Assembly: GCF_001625565.1 (NCBI RefSeq)
Contig: NZ_AUXS01000075.1
Span: 434,001-498,000, forward strand
Reading direction: 5' to 3'
From: Pseudoalteromonas luteoviolacea NCIMB 1944
Lineage (GTDB): Bacteria; Pseudomonadota; Gammaproteobacteria; Enterobacterales; Alteromonadaceae
Length of the DNA stretch: 64,000 nucleotides
The position numbers and the translations under genes are program-made. Positions 9,279-18,006 of the stretch are shown piece by piece (position 1 is the first letter of the stretch; the number at the start of each line of letters is the position of its first letter). Under the pieces are notes generated by a model. The model saw only the letters and a list, made by a program, of their open reading frames with translations, was not told the DNA's origin and ran no database searches.

Positions 9279-12200
9279 ATGACATTGAATTCACTTATAA
9301 GCACAGGTTTTAATGTAAAAGAAAAAGCAAACAGTTTTGTTGATATCGTTAAATATTATGCTGAAGTTCAGCCCGAAAAATGCGCCTATCGCTTTTTAAA
9401 AAATGGTGAGGATTTAGCGCAAACACTTACTTATAGAGAGCTCGATAAAGATGCGCGTGCAATTGCCAGCAATTTGCAGGCGTGCGGCACCGTTGAACGT
9501 GCGATGTTAGTGTACTCACCGGGGCTTGAGTTTGTTAAAGCGTTTTTTGGATGCCTATATGCTGGAGTCGCCAGTGTGCCTGTTTATTTGCCATCAGCAA
9601 GGGCTGAAAGTTGGCAACGATTACGCGGCATTATGAATGACGCAGAAGTTCAAGCCATTTTACTCGACCCATCTTGTGTGGAGTCTGTGAACAAATGGTT
9701 ATTTGCAGACGACGAGCAAGGTAAACCTCAGCTAATCACCACAAACTCGCTTGATGACAGCGCGGAAAATAACTGGGCCGAGCCCGTTTTTGATGCAGAT
9801 AAATTAGCCTTTTTGCAATATACATCGGGCTCTACAGGGGCTCCAAAAGGGGTGATGGTCAGTCATGGGAACCTCCTGCACAACCAGTCTCTGATTGAAG
9901 CTAAGTTTTGTCACACTAACGAGTCCGTGGTCGTTGGCTGGTTACCTCAATACCACGATATGGGCTTAATAGGTAACATACTGCATCCAGTTTATATGGG
10001 CGCGACGTCGATCCTTATGTCGCCAGCTGCATTTTTGCAAAATCCGCTTCGTTGGCTAAAAGCCATAAGCCAATATCAGGCTAACACGAGTGGAGGACCA
10101 AATTTTGCCTTTGATTTATGTGTGCAGCGAGTCAGTGAGGCGGATAAAAAAACACTCGATTTAAGCTCTTGGGATGTAGCATTTAATGGTGCGGAACCCA
10201 TTTCACCACAGACCCTTGAAAACTTTTATCAGGCATTTAAAGGTTGTGGTTTTAAACGGCAGGCATTCTATCCGTGTTACGGCCTAGCTGAGTCTACTTT
10301 AATGGTCAGCGGTGTTGAAAAAGCAGCCGAACCAGCAGTTGTACATCTGGACCGAAGCGCACTAGAAGACCACCATATAGTGATCAAATCAGCACCTGAC
10401 GACGATACGTGTTCACTGGTGAGTTGTGGGGCAGTGGAAGCAGGCGTGACGTTACAAATAGTCAACCCAGATTCAGGCACGACAATTGAAGATGGTTCAG
10501 TTGGCGAAATATGGGTGAGTGGTGACAGCATTGGTCTTGGCTACTGGAAGCGAGAAGCCCTCAGTCAATCAGCGTTCTACGCGCAATTAGAAGGCTATCA
10601 AGCTCGTTTTTTGCGCACTGGTGATTTGGGTTTTGTACACAATGGGCAGGTCTTTGTGTCAGGCAGGTTAAAGGATTTGATTATTCTTAGGGGGAAAAAC
10701 TACTACCCACAGGATCTCGAAGCCACAGCGCAATCAGTCAGTGCAGCATTAAAACCAGCCAGAGGCATTGCGTTTGTCGGTGAATCATCACTCCAAGGTG
10801 GCCAACCCGATGTTGTGCTTATACAGGAGGTAGAACGCACGTCATTGAGAAAAGTGAACTTCGCTCAGCTAGAGAAAAGTATCAAGCAGGCTATTTACAG
10901 CACCTTTGATTTGCACATTGAGGTGTTATTAGTGAAGCCTGGGCAAGTCCCGATTACTTCGAGTGGTAAAGTGAGGCGCTCACTGTGCAAAGCAAATTAT
11001 CAACAGGATCAGTATCAGGGGTTGAACAAGACGCAAAACACCACGTCAAAGGGGAGCCATGAACCCCCGCATTGGCAGCCCAATACTGTGGTTGAGCACT
11101 TTATGTTTGACTGGTTGAAATTACATTTTGAGCAATCAGCACAACGCAATAGGCCATTACTAGATTATGGCATAGACTCGATGAAAGCAGCCCAGTTGCA
11201 ATATGATATTGAAACTGAACTTGGCGTCATCTACCCGATGGAAAAGTTATTAAATACGTCAAATTTAGGGCAGTTGGTTGATGACCTCAGTGCACTGAAA
11301 GCGAAAGTTGACGAGCAGCACTCTCGATGTGTGCCAACAGAGTTCTCTGCGACCAAAGTAAATGGTGAGTTATCAACTCATCAGGCTATGTTCTGGCAGA
11401 TTGATAATCAGTCCAGCAATACTGCTGCATTGAATTTATCGCTACCAATTTTAATCAGAGGCACATCTGAGCAGGCGTTTTGTGTCAATATTTTTAGGCA
11501 GGCATTTGATACTTTAATTGCGCAGCAACCGATTCTGCGTACCGTATATCAAGAGCAGTCAGGTGAGGCCAAACAAGTCGTAAAGCCTCTGTGTGAGTTC
11601 AAAGAGGTATTAGCTTATCAAGATGCTACACAGTGGAGTCGCGAAGCGTTAAATGCGCAAATACAGGCGTTGGCTACACAACCGTTTGATTTGAAAGACG
11701 GCCCGGTTTTTAGAGCAACGATATTTGCTAGAAATAACGGGACTGTTTTGTTCCACTTTGTGGCTCATCACATTGCGATGGATGCCTGGTCTATACAAAA
11801 ATGCATACAGCAGGTAGCAAAAAATTATGCATTGCTCTTAGCTGGCAAGCAACCAGAGCCAGTTGTTTCTGATGTAAGCTACCTTGATTATTGCCACAGG
11901 CAATCAAGCGATAGCATGCAGCAAGAGTATGCAGAGTCGGCGCGTTTTTGGCATAGAGAATTCGAGGGATTCTCAGAGGTGACGGAATTACCCACGGACA
12001 GAAAGAGCCCAAAAGTGTTTAACTTTGAAGGTGGTAACTTCGACGTGAAACTGCCAGATAGACTGCGCGGCGACCTATATACACTGGCAAAGCGCCAGGG
12101 AGTGACTCCCTATACGCTGCTATTGAGTGCTTTTAATGTCTTGCTTCACAAGTTTATGGGCAATGAGGATATTGTTGTTGGCACGCCGATCTCTCAGCGA

Positions 12201-14594
12201 CCTATGGTTGACTGTGCTGAAGTGGCTGGATGTTTCGTCGATGTAAAACCTGTACGTACCAAAATATATGGAGATATGCAGTTTAATGACTTGCTTAAGA
12301 GTGTTAAGAACACTTTTCTATCAGTATTAGAAAACAAGTGCTATCCATCACAACGTATTTTTGAGTTACCGCAGTTAAGAGACGCGTTGCGCGCCGCGAA
12401 TATATTCCCTAACGTACGATTTTCCTTGCAAAAAGCGCCCGACCTTAAGTCAGTGAGTGAGTTCTTTTTGGCAACAAGTGGCGCAAATATCAATTTGCAT
12501 GGGCTCGAGCTTTCATCTTATGAAGCGCCAAGCCAGATTGCACAGGCTGAGTTAGCACTTACTGTAGTGGAGTGCTCAGAAAAAGTGTGGCTGCGTTTTA
12601 ATTACAGTACACAGCTGTTTGAGCAAGATACGGTGGAGTATTTGGCAAAATGCTTCGTGCAAATTATTGCGTCGCTCACTCATGATTCAGAGCAGTCTAT
12701 TGATCAAATTGTGCTACCTCGAAGAGATAATGTAGAGCAACAGCTGGCAGTGGCAAATGGTCAAGAGGCTTCACTCACAGTTAAAGGTGTGCATCAATTA
12801 TTTGAACGACAAGTCGCTGTGCGACCGGATGCAATTGCGGTTGTTTGCGCACAACAGCGAGTCACTTATTCAGAATTGAATCACATGGCAAATGCGATTG
12901 CGCACACGCTGTTGTCACACAACTTAGCACCAGAAAGTACCGTCGCCATTTGTATGCAGCGTTCGGTAGAAATGGTTGCGGCGTTTCTTGGCGGGTTAAA
13001 AGCGCGTGCCTGTTGTGTGCTCATTGAGCCGACGACTCCGCGCGAGCGTCGCGAACATATTTTGGCAGACTCAAATGCTAAATTTATGCTCGTAGATAAA
13101 GCAACTAAGTCAGTCAATAGTGGTGAGCAGCTGACTGAGATAATTGTCGATGACAATTTATTTGAGAGTGTGGAAAAGTATCAAAATCCAGACTTGCCAG
13201 TCTCTGACACAGATGCTGCGTATGTGATTTATACGTCAGGTTCAACAGGAAAACCAAAAGGTGTGGTGGGGATCCACAAAGGGATGATCAATAGAACTCA
13301 GTGGATGATAGAAACCTTTAATGCAAGCCACCTTGATGTTGTTTTACATTGTACGCCATTTAATTTTGTACGCGCTGAACGAGAGGTGTGTTTCGCACTC
13401 GGCGCTGGGGCTCAATTGGTTGTGTTGCAGCAGAATGCACTGAATGAGCCCGCAGCGTTTATGCAAGCAATGCAAACACACAAGGTGACATTCACAGCCA
13501 CCTCGCCAGCGCATATTAAAACGCTTTTGGACCACGATAAGCAGGCTTTTTCTCGCTTGGTGCCGCCCAGACATTGGTTTATTGGTGCAGATGTTTTAGA
13601 CCATACCTTGGTTTCTAAACTGCAATCTATGCACAGTAATATGACACTCAGTTATTTCTACGGCTCAACGGAAACAACCTCTGATGTGAGCTGTTTTACA
13701 GTGCCTAAAAACTACCAAGGTGGCGCGTTCACGACGCCGATTGGGCAGCCTTTAACAAATACCCAGCTCTACATTTTAGACAAGGCCCTTAACCCAGTCC
13801 CGAGCGGTGGCAAAGGTGAGCTATACGTGGCAGGTGATCAAATCTCCAGAGGGTATTTAAATGCCAGTGAATTGACTGAGCAGAAGTACATCGACAACCC
13901 GTTTTCTTCTGCAAAGCAGCGGCTCTATCGCACTGGGGATTTGGCAAGGCAGCTTAGCAATGGAGATATCATTATTCTGGGAAGAAAGGATTCCCAAGTT
14001 AATTTAAATGGCTTCCGTATTGATTTATCCGAAGTGGAACACGGCATTTATCGTCTTGAAAGCGTAAAAGATGTCGCTGTTCGTTTGCATCAAGAAAGTG
14101 CAGAAAAGCAATACATAGTTGCCTATGTGGTAATGAGCTGTGACATGCAAACACAAGCTCAAGAAGAGATCACATTGCGCCAGCATGCTCAGAGTATCTT
14201 CAATGAGTATATGCAACCCAGTGTGTATGTGTTTGTAGAGCAACTGCCAAGAACCGAGCTTGGAAAGCTTGACCACAGGCGCCTTCCTGATCCTTCAGTC
14301 GCTTTGGAGCAAGCCAGAGCGGCAAACTATATGGCACCTGAGAACGAGTTAGAAGTGCTTTTAGTTGATATTTGGCAAGAAGTATTACAGCTAGAACAGG
14401 TGGGCGTAGAAGATAATTTTTATCAGCTCGGGGGCAATTCATTACTCAGTGTAAAAATTGTGGCGGAAATAGAGGAGCATGTGGGTATCAGAGTGACGTT
14501 AAAAGCGTTTTTTGACGCTTTGACTATTAGGGCGTTAGCGGAAAAAATTCTGACTATCGCGATGCAAGAGATGCCGCAGGAGAGCGAGTTTTAA
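9279..14594 (+). CDS. Lipo-initiation NRPS: FAAL-ACP-C-A-T
   Basis: A 1771-residue protein that should start the peptide with a fatty acid. Residues 1-580 form a fatty acyl-AMP ligase (YTSGSTGAPKG near 181, GWLPQYHDMGLIG). An acyl carrier domain follows (GIDSM near 632), then a condensation domain with HHIAMDA (about 829-835), an adenylation domain (YTSGSTGKPKG near 1316; C-terminal Lys in LGKLDH) and a carrier domain (LGGNSL near 1720). By hand alignment the A-domain pocket lacks the Asp that binds the alpha-amino group: residues 1363-1368 read FVRAER where most A domains have FDxxxW. The YGSTETTSDV stretch resembles beta-alanine-type domains. The tail MPQESEF is short and acidic, a possible docking motif. 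Start ATG 9279 has AGGGA upstream. Acyl chain length cannot be read from sequence. Confidence 0.95.
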   Translation: MTLNSLISTGFNVKEKANSFVDIVKYYAEVQPEKCAYRFLKNGEDLAQTLTYRELDKDARAIASNLQACGTVERAMLVYSPGLEFVKAFFGCLYAGVASVPVYLPSARAESWQRLRGIMNDAEVQAILLDPSCVESVNKWLFADDEQGKPQLITTNSLDDSAENNWAEPVFDADKLAFLQYTSGSTGAPKGVMVSHGNLLHNQSLIEAKFCHTNESVVVGWLPQYHDMGLIGNILHPVYMGATSILMSPAAFLQNPLRWLKAISQYQANTSGGPNFAFDLCVQRVSEADKKTLDLSSWDVAFNGAEPISPQTLENFYQAFKGCGFKRQAFYPCYGLAESTLMVSGVEKAAEPAVVHLDRSALEDHHIVIKSAPDDDTCSLVSCGAVEAGVTLQIVNPDSGTTIEDGSVGEIWVSGDSIGLGYWKREALSQSAFYAQLEGYQARFLRTGDLGFVHNGQVFVSGRLKDLIILRGKNYYPQDLEATAQSVSAALKPARGIAFVGESSLQGGQPDVVLIQEVERTSLRKVNFAQLEKSIKQAIYSTFDLHIEVLLVKPGQVPITSSGKVRRSLCKANYQQDQYQGLNKTQNTTSKGSHEPPHWQPNTVVEHFMFDWLKLHFEQSAQRNRPLLDYGIDSMKAAQLQYDIETELGVIYPMEKLLNTSNLGQLVDDLSALKAKVDEQHSRCVPTEFSATKVNGELSTHQAMFWQIDNQSSNTAALNLSLPILIRGTSEQAFCVNIFRQAFDTLIAQQPILRTVYQEQSGEAKQVVKPLCEFKEVLAYQDATQWSREALNAQIQALATQPFDLKDGPVFRATIFARNNGTVLFHFVAHHIAMDAWSIQKCIQQVAKNYALLLAGKQPEPVVSDVSYLDYCHRQSSDSMQQEYAESARFWHREFEGFSEVTELPTDRKSPKVFNFEGGNFDVKLPDRLRGDLYTLAKRQGVTPYTLLLSAFNVLLHKFMGNEDIVVGTPISQRPMVDCAEVAGCFVDVKPVRTKIYGDMQFNDLLKSVKNTFLSVLENKCYPSQRIFELPQLRDALRAANIFPNVRFSLQKAPDLKSVSEFFLATSGANINLHGLELSSYEAPSQIAQAELALTVVECSEKVWLRFNYSTQLFEQDTVEYLAKCFVQIIASLTHDSEQSIDQIVLPRRDNVEQQLAVANGQEASLTVKGVHQLFERQVAVRPDAIAVVCAQQRVTYSELNHMANAIAHTLLSHNLAPESTVAICMQRSVEMVAAFLGGLKARACCVLIEPTTPRERREHILADSNAKFMLVDKATKSVNSGEQLTEIIVDDNLFESVEKYQNPDLPVSDTDAAYVIYTSGSTGKPKGVVGIHKGMINRTQWMIETFNASHLDVVLHCTPFNFVRAEREVCFALGAGAQLVVLQQNALNEPAAFMQAMQTHKVTFTATSPAHIKTLLDHDKQAFSRLVPPRHWFIGADVLDHTLVSKLQSMHSNMTLSYFYGSTETTSDVSCFTVPKNYQGGAFTTPIGQPLTNTQLYILDKALNPVPSGGKGELYVAGDQISRGYLNASELTEQKYIDNPFSSAKQRLYRTGDLARQLSNGDIIILGRKDSQVNLNGFRIDLSEVEHGIYRLESVKDVAVRLHQESAEKQYIVAYVVMSCDMQTQAQEEITLRQHAQSIFNEYMQPSVYVFVEQLPRTELGKLDHRRLPDPSVALEQARAANYMAPENELEVLLVDIWQEVLQLEQVGVEDNFYQLGGNSLLSVKIVAEIEEHVGIRVTLKAFFDALTIRALAEKILTIAMQEMPQESEF

Positions 14595-14698
14595 AGCTTG
14601 TTGGTAGCCCGTAGCAAAGCTGTAAAGCTCTGTAGCAGGGGGGATTGAGTCACGGATGCAAGCCGTGGCTTAAGCAAAGTTGTGTAGTATCAGATTAA

Positions 14699-17600
14699 AT
14701 GCGAATTAAAAAAATGAAAAATAATAAAAACTTAGTTGGCAAGTTCTCGGGGTTGTCTAAAGAACAACAGAACAACTTTTTGGCTCAACTAAAAAAAAAA
14801 GCATTTCAAAGTGAATCATCGCAAAAAAGCGAAGTTTCAAGGGTGTCTCAAACGCAATTAGCCAAGGGCATTGCGCTGTCATATTCTCAGCAGCGCCTGT
14901 GGTTTATAGATAAATTAGAGGGAGCGGATAAAGCCAGCTACAACATGCCTGTGGCTGTAGGCCTGAAAGGCAAGGTTAGTATGGCATCAATACGCCGTGC
15001 TCTTACGGCAATTGTTGACAGGCATGCTGTGCTTCGCAGCCGCATAATTATGCAAAATGGCCAGCCGCGCCAAGTGATAGATCCCCAGTTTGCGTTGAAC
15101 ATAGAGGTGACGGTCGTCACCGACGCGCAGCTACAATCTGCTTTGTATGATTTTGCGAGCGAACCCTTTGAGTTGGAAAAAGGCAACCTTTTCAAAGCTG
15201 AGGTGTTTAAACTGAGCGATGAAAACTATGTGCTCTGTTTAAACATGCATCATATTGTTTCCGACGGGTGGTCATTAGAGGTAATCAAAAAAGAGTTTAT
15301 TCACTATTATCGTTCAGAAGCTCCGTTGCCAGCACTTGAGGCACAGTTTCACGACTTCGCCCATTGGCAGCGCCAGCCAGCGCAAGACGATGCAATTAAG
15401 TCAGGTCTGGCGTTTTGGGCTAAGTCCTTGACTGGACTGCCTGATTACCTGCCTCTGCCAACGTGCTATGAGCGACCAGCTGTATTGACCGAACAGGGCA
15501 GTATTTATCGTGACTCGTTGGCGATGGAAGTTCGCGACCAAATCGAGCTTTTCAGTCGTTCACACCAAGTGTCGACATTTGTAACCTTGATGTCGGTGTT
15601 CAATGTCCTATTGAATCGCTATACCAATGCTTGTGATATTGCTGTAGGTACGCCTGTGGCAAATCGTCAGCTTAAATCAATTGAATCAAACATCGGCTTG
15701 TTTGTGAATACCCTAGTAGTTCGAAACCAAGTTGATCCATCAGTCAGTTTTTCGACGCTATTGCAAAACGTGAATAGTGTTATTAGGACGGCTTTTGAGC
15801 ATCAGAGTACGCCGTTTGAAAAAGTTGTTGAACATCTTAAGCCAAATCGGAGCCAGAGTTACACACCGCTGTTCCAAGTTATGTTGGTATATCAAGACTT
15901 TCCTTCCGCTGTGGCGCTAGAGCTGGATGGCCTGACAATGACACAAATCCCGATATCAAGTGCCACGTCAAAATTTGATTTGACCTTATTTGTCCAGCGC
16001 GAGCCCACGGGTTTTAATTTGAGGCTTGAATACAATACTGCGCTGTTTGATGAAGACTACATTGCACAGTTCACTAATCACTATAAACAGCTTGTGATTA
16101 AATTATGCAGTGAGCCTGAGCTTAAAATAGGTGCAGTCCCGCTACTAACGGACCATGAAAATGAACTAATCGCACAGCGGCAAGGCAAGCGTTGTGACCG
16201 CTATCAAAAACATTCACTTGTCTCACTTATTCGTGAGCAGGTTAAATGCCGTCCAAATGCCACCGCGGTCAGAGTCGGCACGGATTCAATTACCTTTGAA
16301 CAACTGTACTGTGATGCATTGCAAATATCCAAACTGCTAAACAATGCGCAACTGGCAAGCAATGCCATTGTGGCCATTGCAATCAGCTCAGGTTGGCGGC
16401 AAATCACAGCTGTGCTGGGGACGCTGATCTCGGGGTTCACTTTTGTCCCCATAGATACCTCGCTGCCAACTCGGCGTCAGCAACAAATTTTAACCTTATC
16501 TGGTGCGAGCATGATGTTGGTTGAAGAGATTGTTGAATGCTCAAGCATTACTCAGGTCATAGTAGAGGAGTTCACCGATAGCGCCAATATCAGTCTTGAT
16601 GTGGCTGCAAAGACAAATGATTTGGCCTGTATTGTATTTGAAGCAGATGAATGTAGCTCAGAGCCTAAAGGCATTCCAATCACACAAAGTAGCATTATAA
16701 ATTCAATATTAGATGTTAACGAACAATTGTCTGTGACCCATGAAGACTCGACTCTTGCGGTTTCTGAGTTTGATTGTGAGTATTCGATATTCGAGCGATT
16801 TAGCACTTTAGTCAGCGGTGGGTGTGTGGTGATGCTCAATCAGGCAGACCTAAAGAGTCCAACAGCGTGGGCTCGCGCACTCCGTAACCATGATATTACG
16901 ACTTGGCATTCATCGCCTTACAAAATGGCCGCTTTATTAGCGTACCTTCAAAGCAGTCATGTCACGTTGCCAACAGCCCTCAATAAGCTGTGCTTGGTTG
17001 CACAGCACATAGACCAGAAGCTGTTAACGCGTATAGAGACATGGAATGACCAATTATTGATATATGGCTTTGAAGGGCCATCCGAAGCGGCGAGTTGGTC
17101 GCTGTTAAGGTGTTATGGCAAAAAAGGGCAGGTAAACAAACTCAATGTATTGAGCAATCAACAAGTACATATATTTAACTCGGCATTAGAAGCCTGCCCC
17201 CAACTAGTTAACGGCGCTGTGTATCGCAGCGGGTGCGGCGTCGCGGATGCATACTGGAATAAAGCATCGACAGTAGATACGCGATTTGTCGTTCATCCTT
17301 GCACCACAGAACGGTTGTTCAAAAGCGGAGAAATTGGTCGCAGACTGGCGAGTGGGGAGTTGGAAATAAACCAATACAATCAGCAAAAGGTGATAATAAA
17401 CGGCCGACCTACCAGCTTAATCGAAGTACAAAGTGTGTTGGATACGCATAGGTATGTGTTGGCATCCAAAGTCGATGTCGTTCGCAGTCACAGTGGAGGT
17501 GATGTGTTAGTTGCAACTGCTGCAACCAGTGCAGCGCTCACCAAGTCTGATTTATATCGCTACTTACGCAGCAGGCTTCCTCACTACATGGTCCCACGAT

Positions 17601-17920
17601 ATTACAACATCGGCAGTGTTTTAGAGACAGAACCCTTTGAATATACAGAGCAATTACTGAAAGGATTGCAGGTGAATAGCCAGTTTGTCGGGGCGAGAAC
17701 GCCACTGGAAAAACATGTGAACCGCATTTGGCGCAGGGTACTGGAAGAGGATCAAATCAGTATCAACGATAGGTTCACTGAGCTGGGAGGCACGTCGATG
17801 CAAGCCATTAAGATTGTTAATGAAATCAATGCCGCTTTTGAAACAAAGGTAACGCTCAAAGAGTTTTTTAGAAGCGAATCGATAGCGGCTTTGGCGGGCT
17901 TACTTAGCCGTGCGGCTTAA
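14699..17920 (+). CDS. NRPS C-A*-T with degenerate adenylation domain
   Basis: A 1073-residue single-module NRPS. The N-terminal basic helix is a typical docking linker; the condensation domain looks intact (LSYSQQRLWF; HHIVSDGWS near 184). The A domain keeps its length but has lost its core motifs. The P-loop, normally YTSGSTGxPKG, reads FEADECSSEPKG (about 647-658); YGPTE reads FEGPSE; YRTGDL reads FKSGEIG; the GRxDxQVKIRG motif reads YNQQKVIING; and the catalytic C-terminal Lys has no counterpart in the stretch ETEPFEYTEQ. The carrier domain is intact (LGGTSM). The frame is uninterrupted, so this is a maintained but probably inactive A domain rather than a pseudogene. The module may be loaded in trans or skipped. 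Start ATG 14699 has no clear ribosome site; ATG 14714 is an alternative. Confidence 0.93.
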   Translation: MRIKKMKNNKNLVGKFSGLSKEQQNNFLAQLKKKAFQSESSQKSEVSRVSQTQLAKGIALSYSQQRLWFIDKLEGADKASYNMPVAVGLKGKVSMASIRRALTAIVDRHAVLRSRIIMQNGQPRQVIDPQFALNIEVTVVTDAQLQSALYDFASEPFELEKGNLFKAEVFKLSDENYVLCLNMHHIVSDGWSLEVIKKEFIHYYRSEAPLPALEAQFHDFAHWQRQPAQDDAIKSGLAFWAKSLTGLPDYLPLPTCYERPAVLTEQGSIYRDSLAMEVRDQIELFSRSHQVSTFVTLMSVFNVLLNRYTNACDIAVGTPVANRQLKSIESNIGLFVNTLVVRNQVDPSVSFSTLLQNVNSVIRTAFEHQSTPFEKVVEHLKPNRSQSYTPLFQVMLVYQDFPSAVALELDGLTMTQIPISSATSKFDLTLFVQREPTGFNLRLEYNTALFDEDYIAQFTNHYKQLVIKLCSEPELKIGAVPLLTDHENELIAQRQGKRCDRYQKHSLVSLIREQVKCRPNATAVRVGTDSITFEQLYCDALQISKLLNNAQLASNAIVAIAISSGWRQITAVLGTLISGFTFVPIDTSLPTRRQQQILTLSGASMMLVEEIVECSSITQVIVEEFTDSANISLDVAAKTNDLACIVFEADECSSEPKGIPITQSSIINSILDVNEQLSVTHEDSTLAVSEFDCEYSIFERFSTLVSGGCVVMLNQADLKSPTAWARALRNHDITTWHSSPYKMAALLAYLQSSHVTLPTALNKLCLVAQHIDQKLLTRIETWNDQLLIYGFEGPSEAASWSLLRCYGKKGQVNKLNVLSNQQVHIFNSALEACPQLVNGAVYRSGCGVADAYWNKASTVDTRFVVHPCTTERLFKSGEIGRRLASGELEINQYNQQKVIINGRPTSLIEVQSVLDTHRYVLASKVDVVRSHSGGDVLVATAATSAALTKSDLYRYLRSRLPHYMVPRYYNIGSVLETEPFEYTEQLLKGLQVNSQFVGARTPLEKHVNRIWRRVLEEDQISINDRFTELGGTSMQAIKIVNEINAAFETKVTLKEFFRSESIAALAGLLSRAA

Positions 17921-18006
17921 TGGACAGTGTACTGTGCATGGTACAAAACACAATTCGATTGAATTTAAGCGCTGCGTGACAGCGACAAGTTATTGAGGTG
18001 ATTGAT

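Noticed and set aside
14699..17920. Degenerate NRPS gene read as a pseudogene
   Set aside because: The frame is intact over 1073 codons with good C and T domains; only the A-domain motifs have drifted, so the gene is kept as functional.
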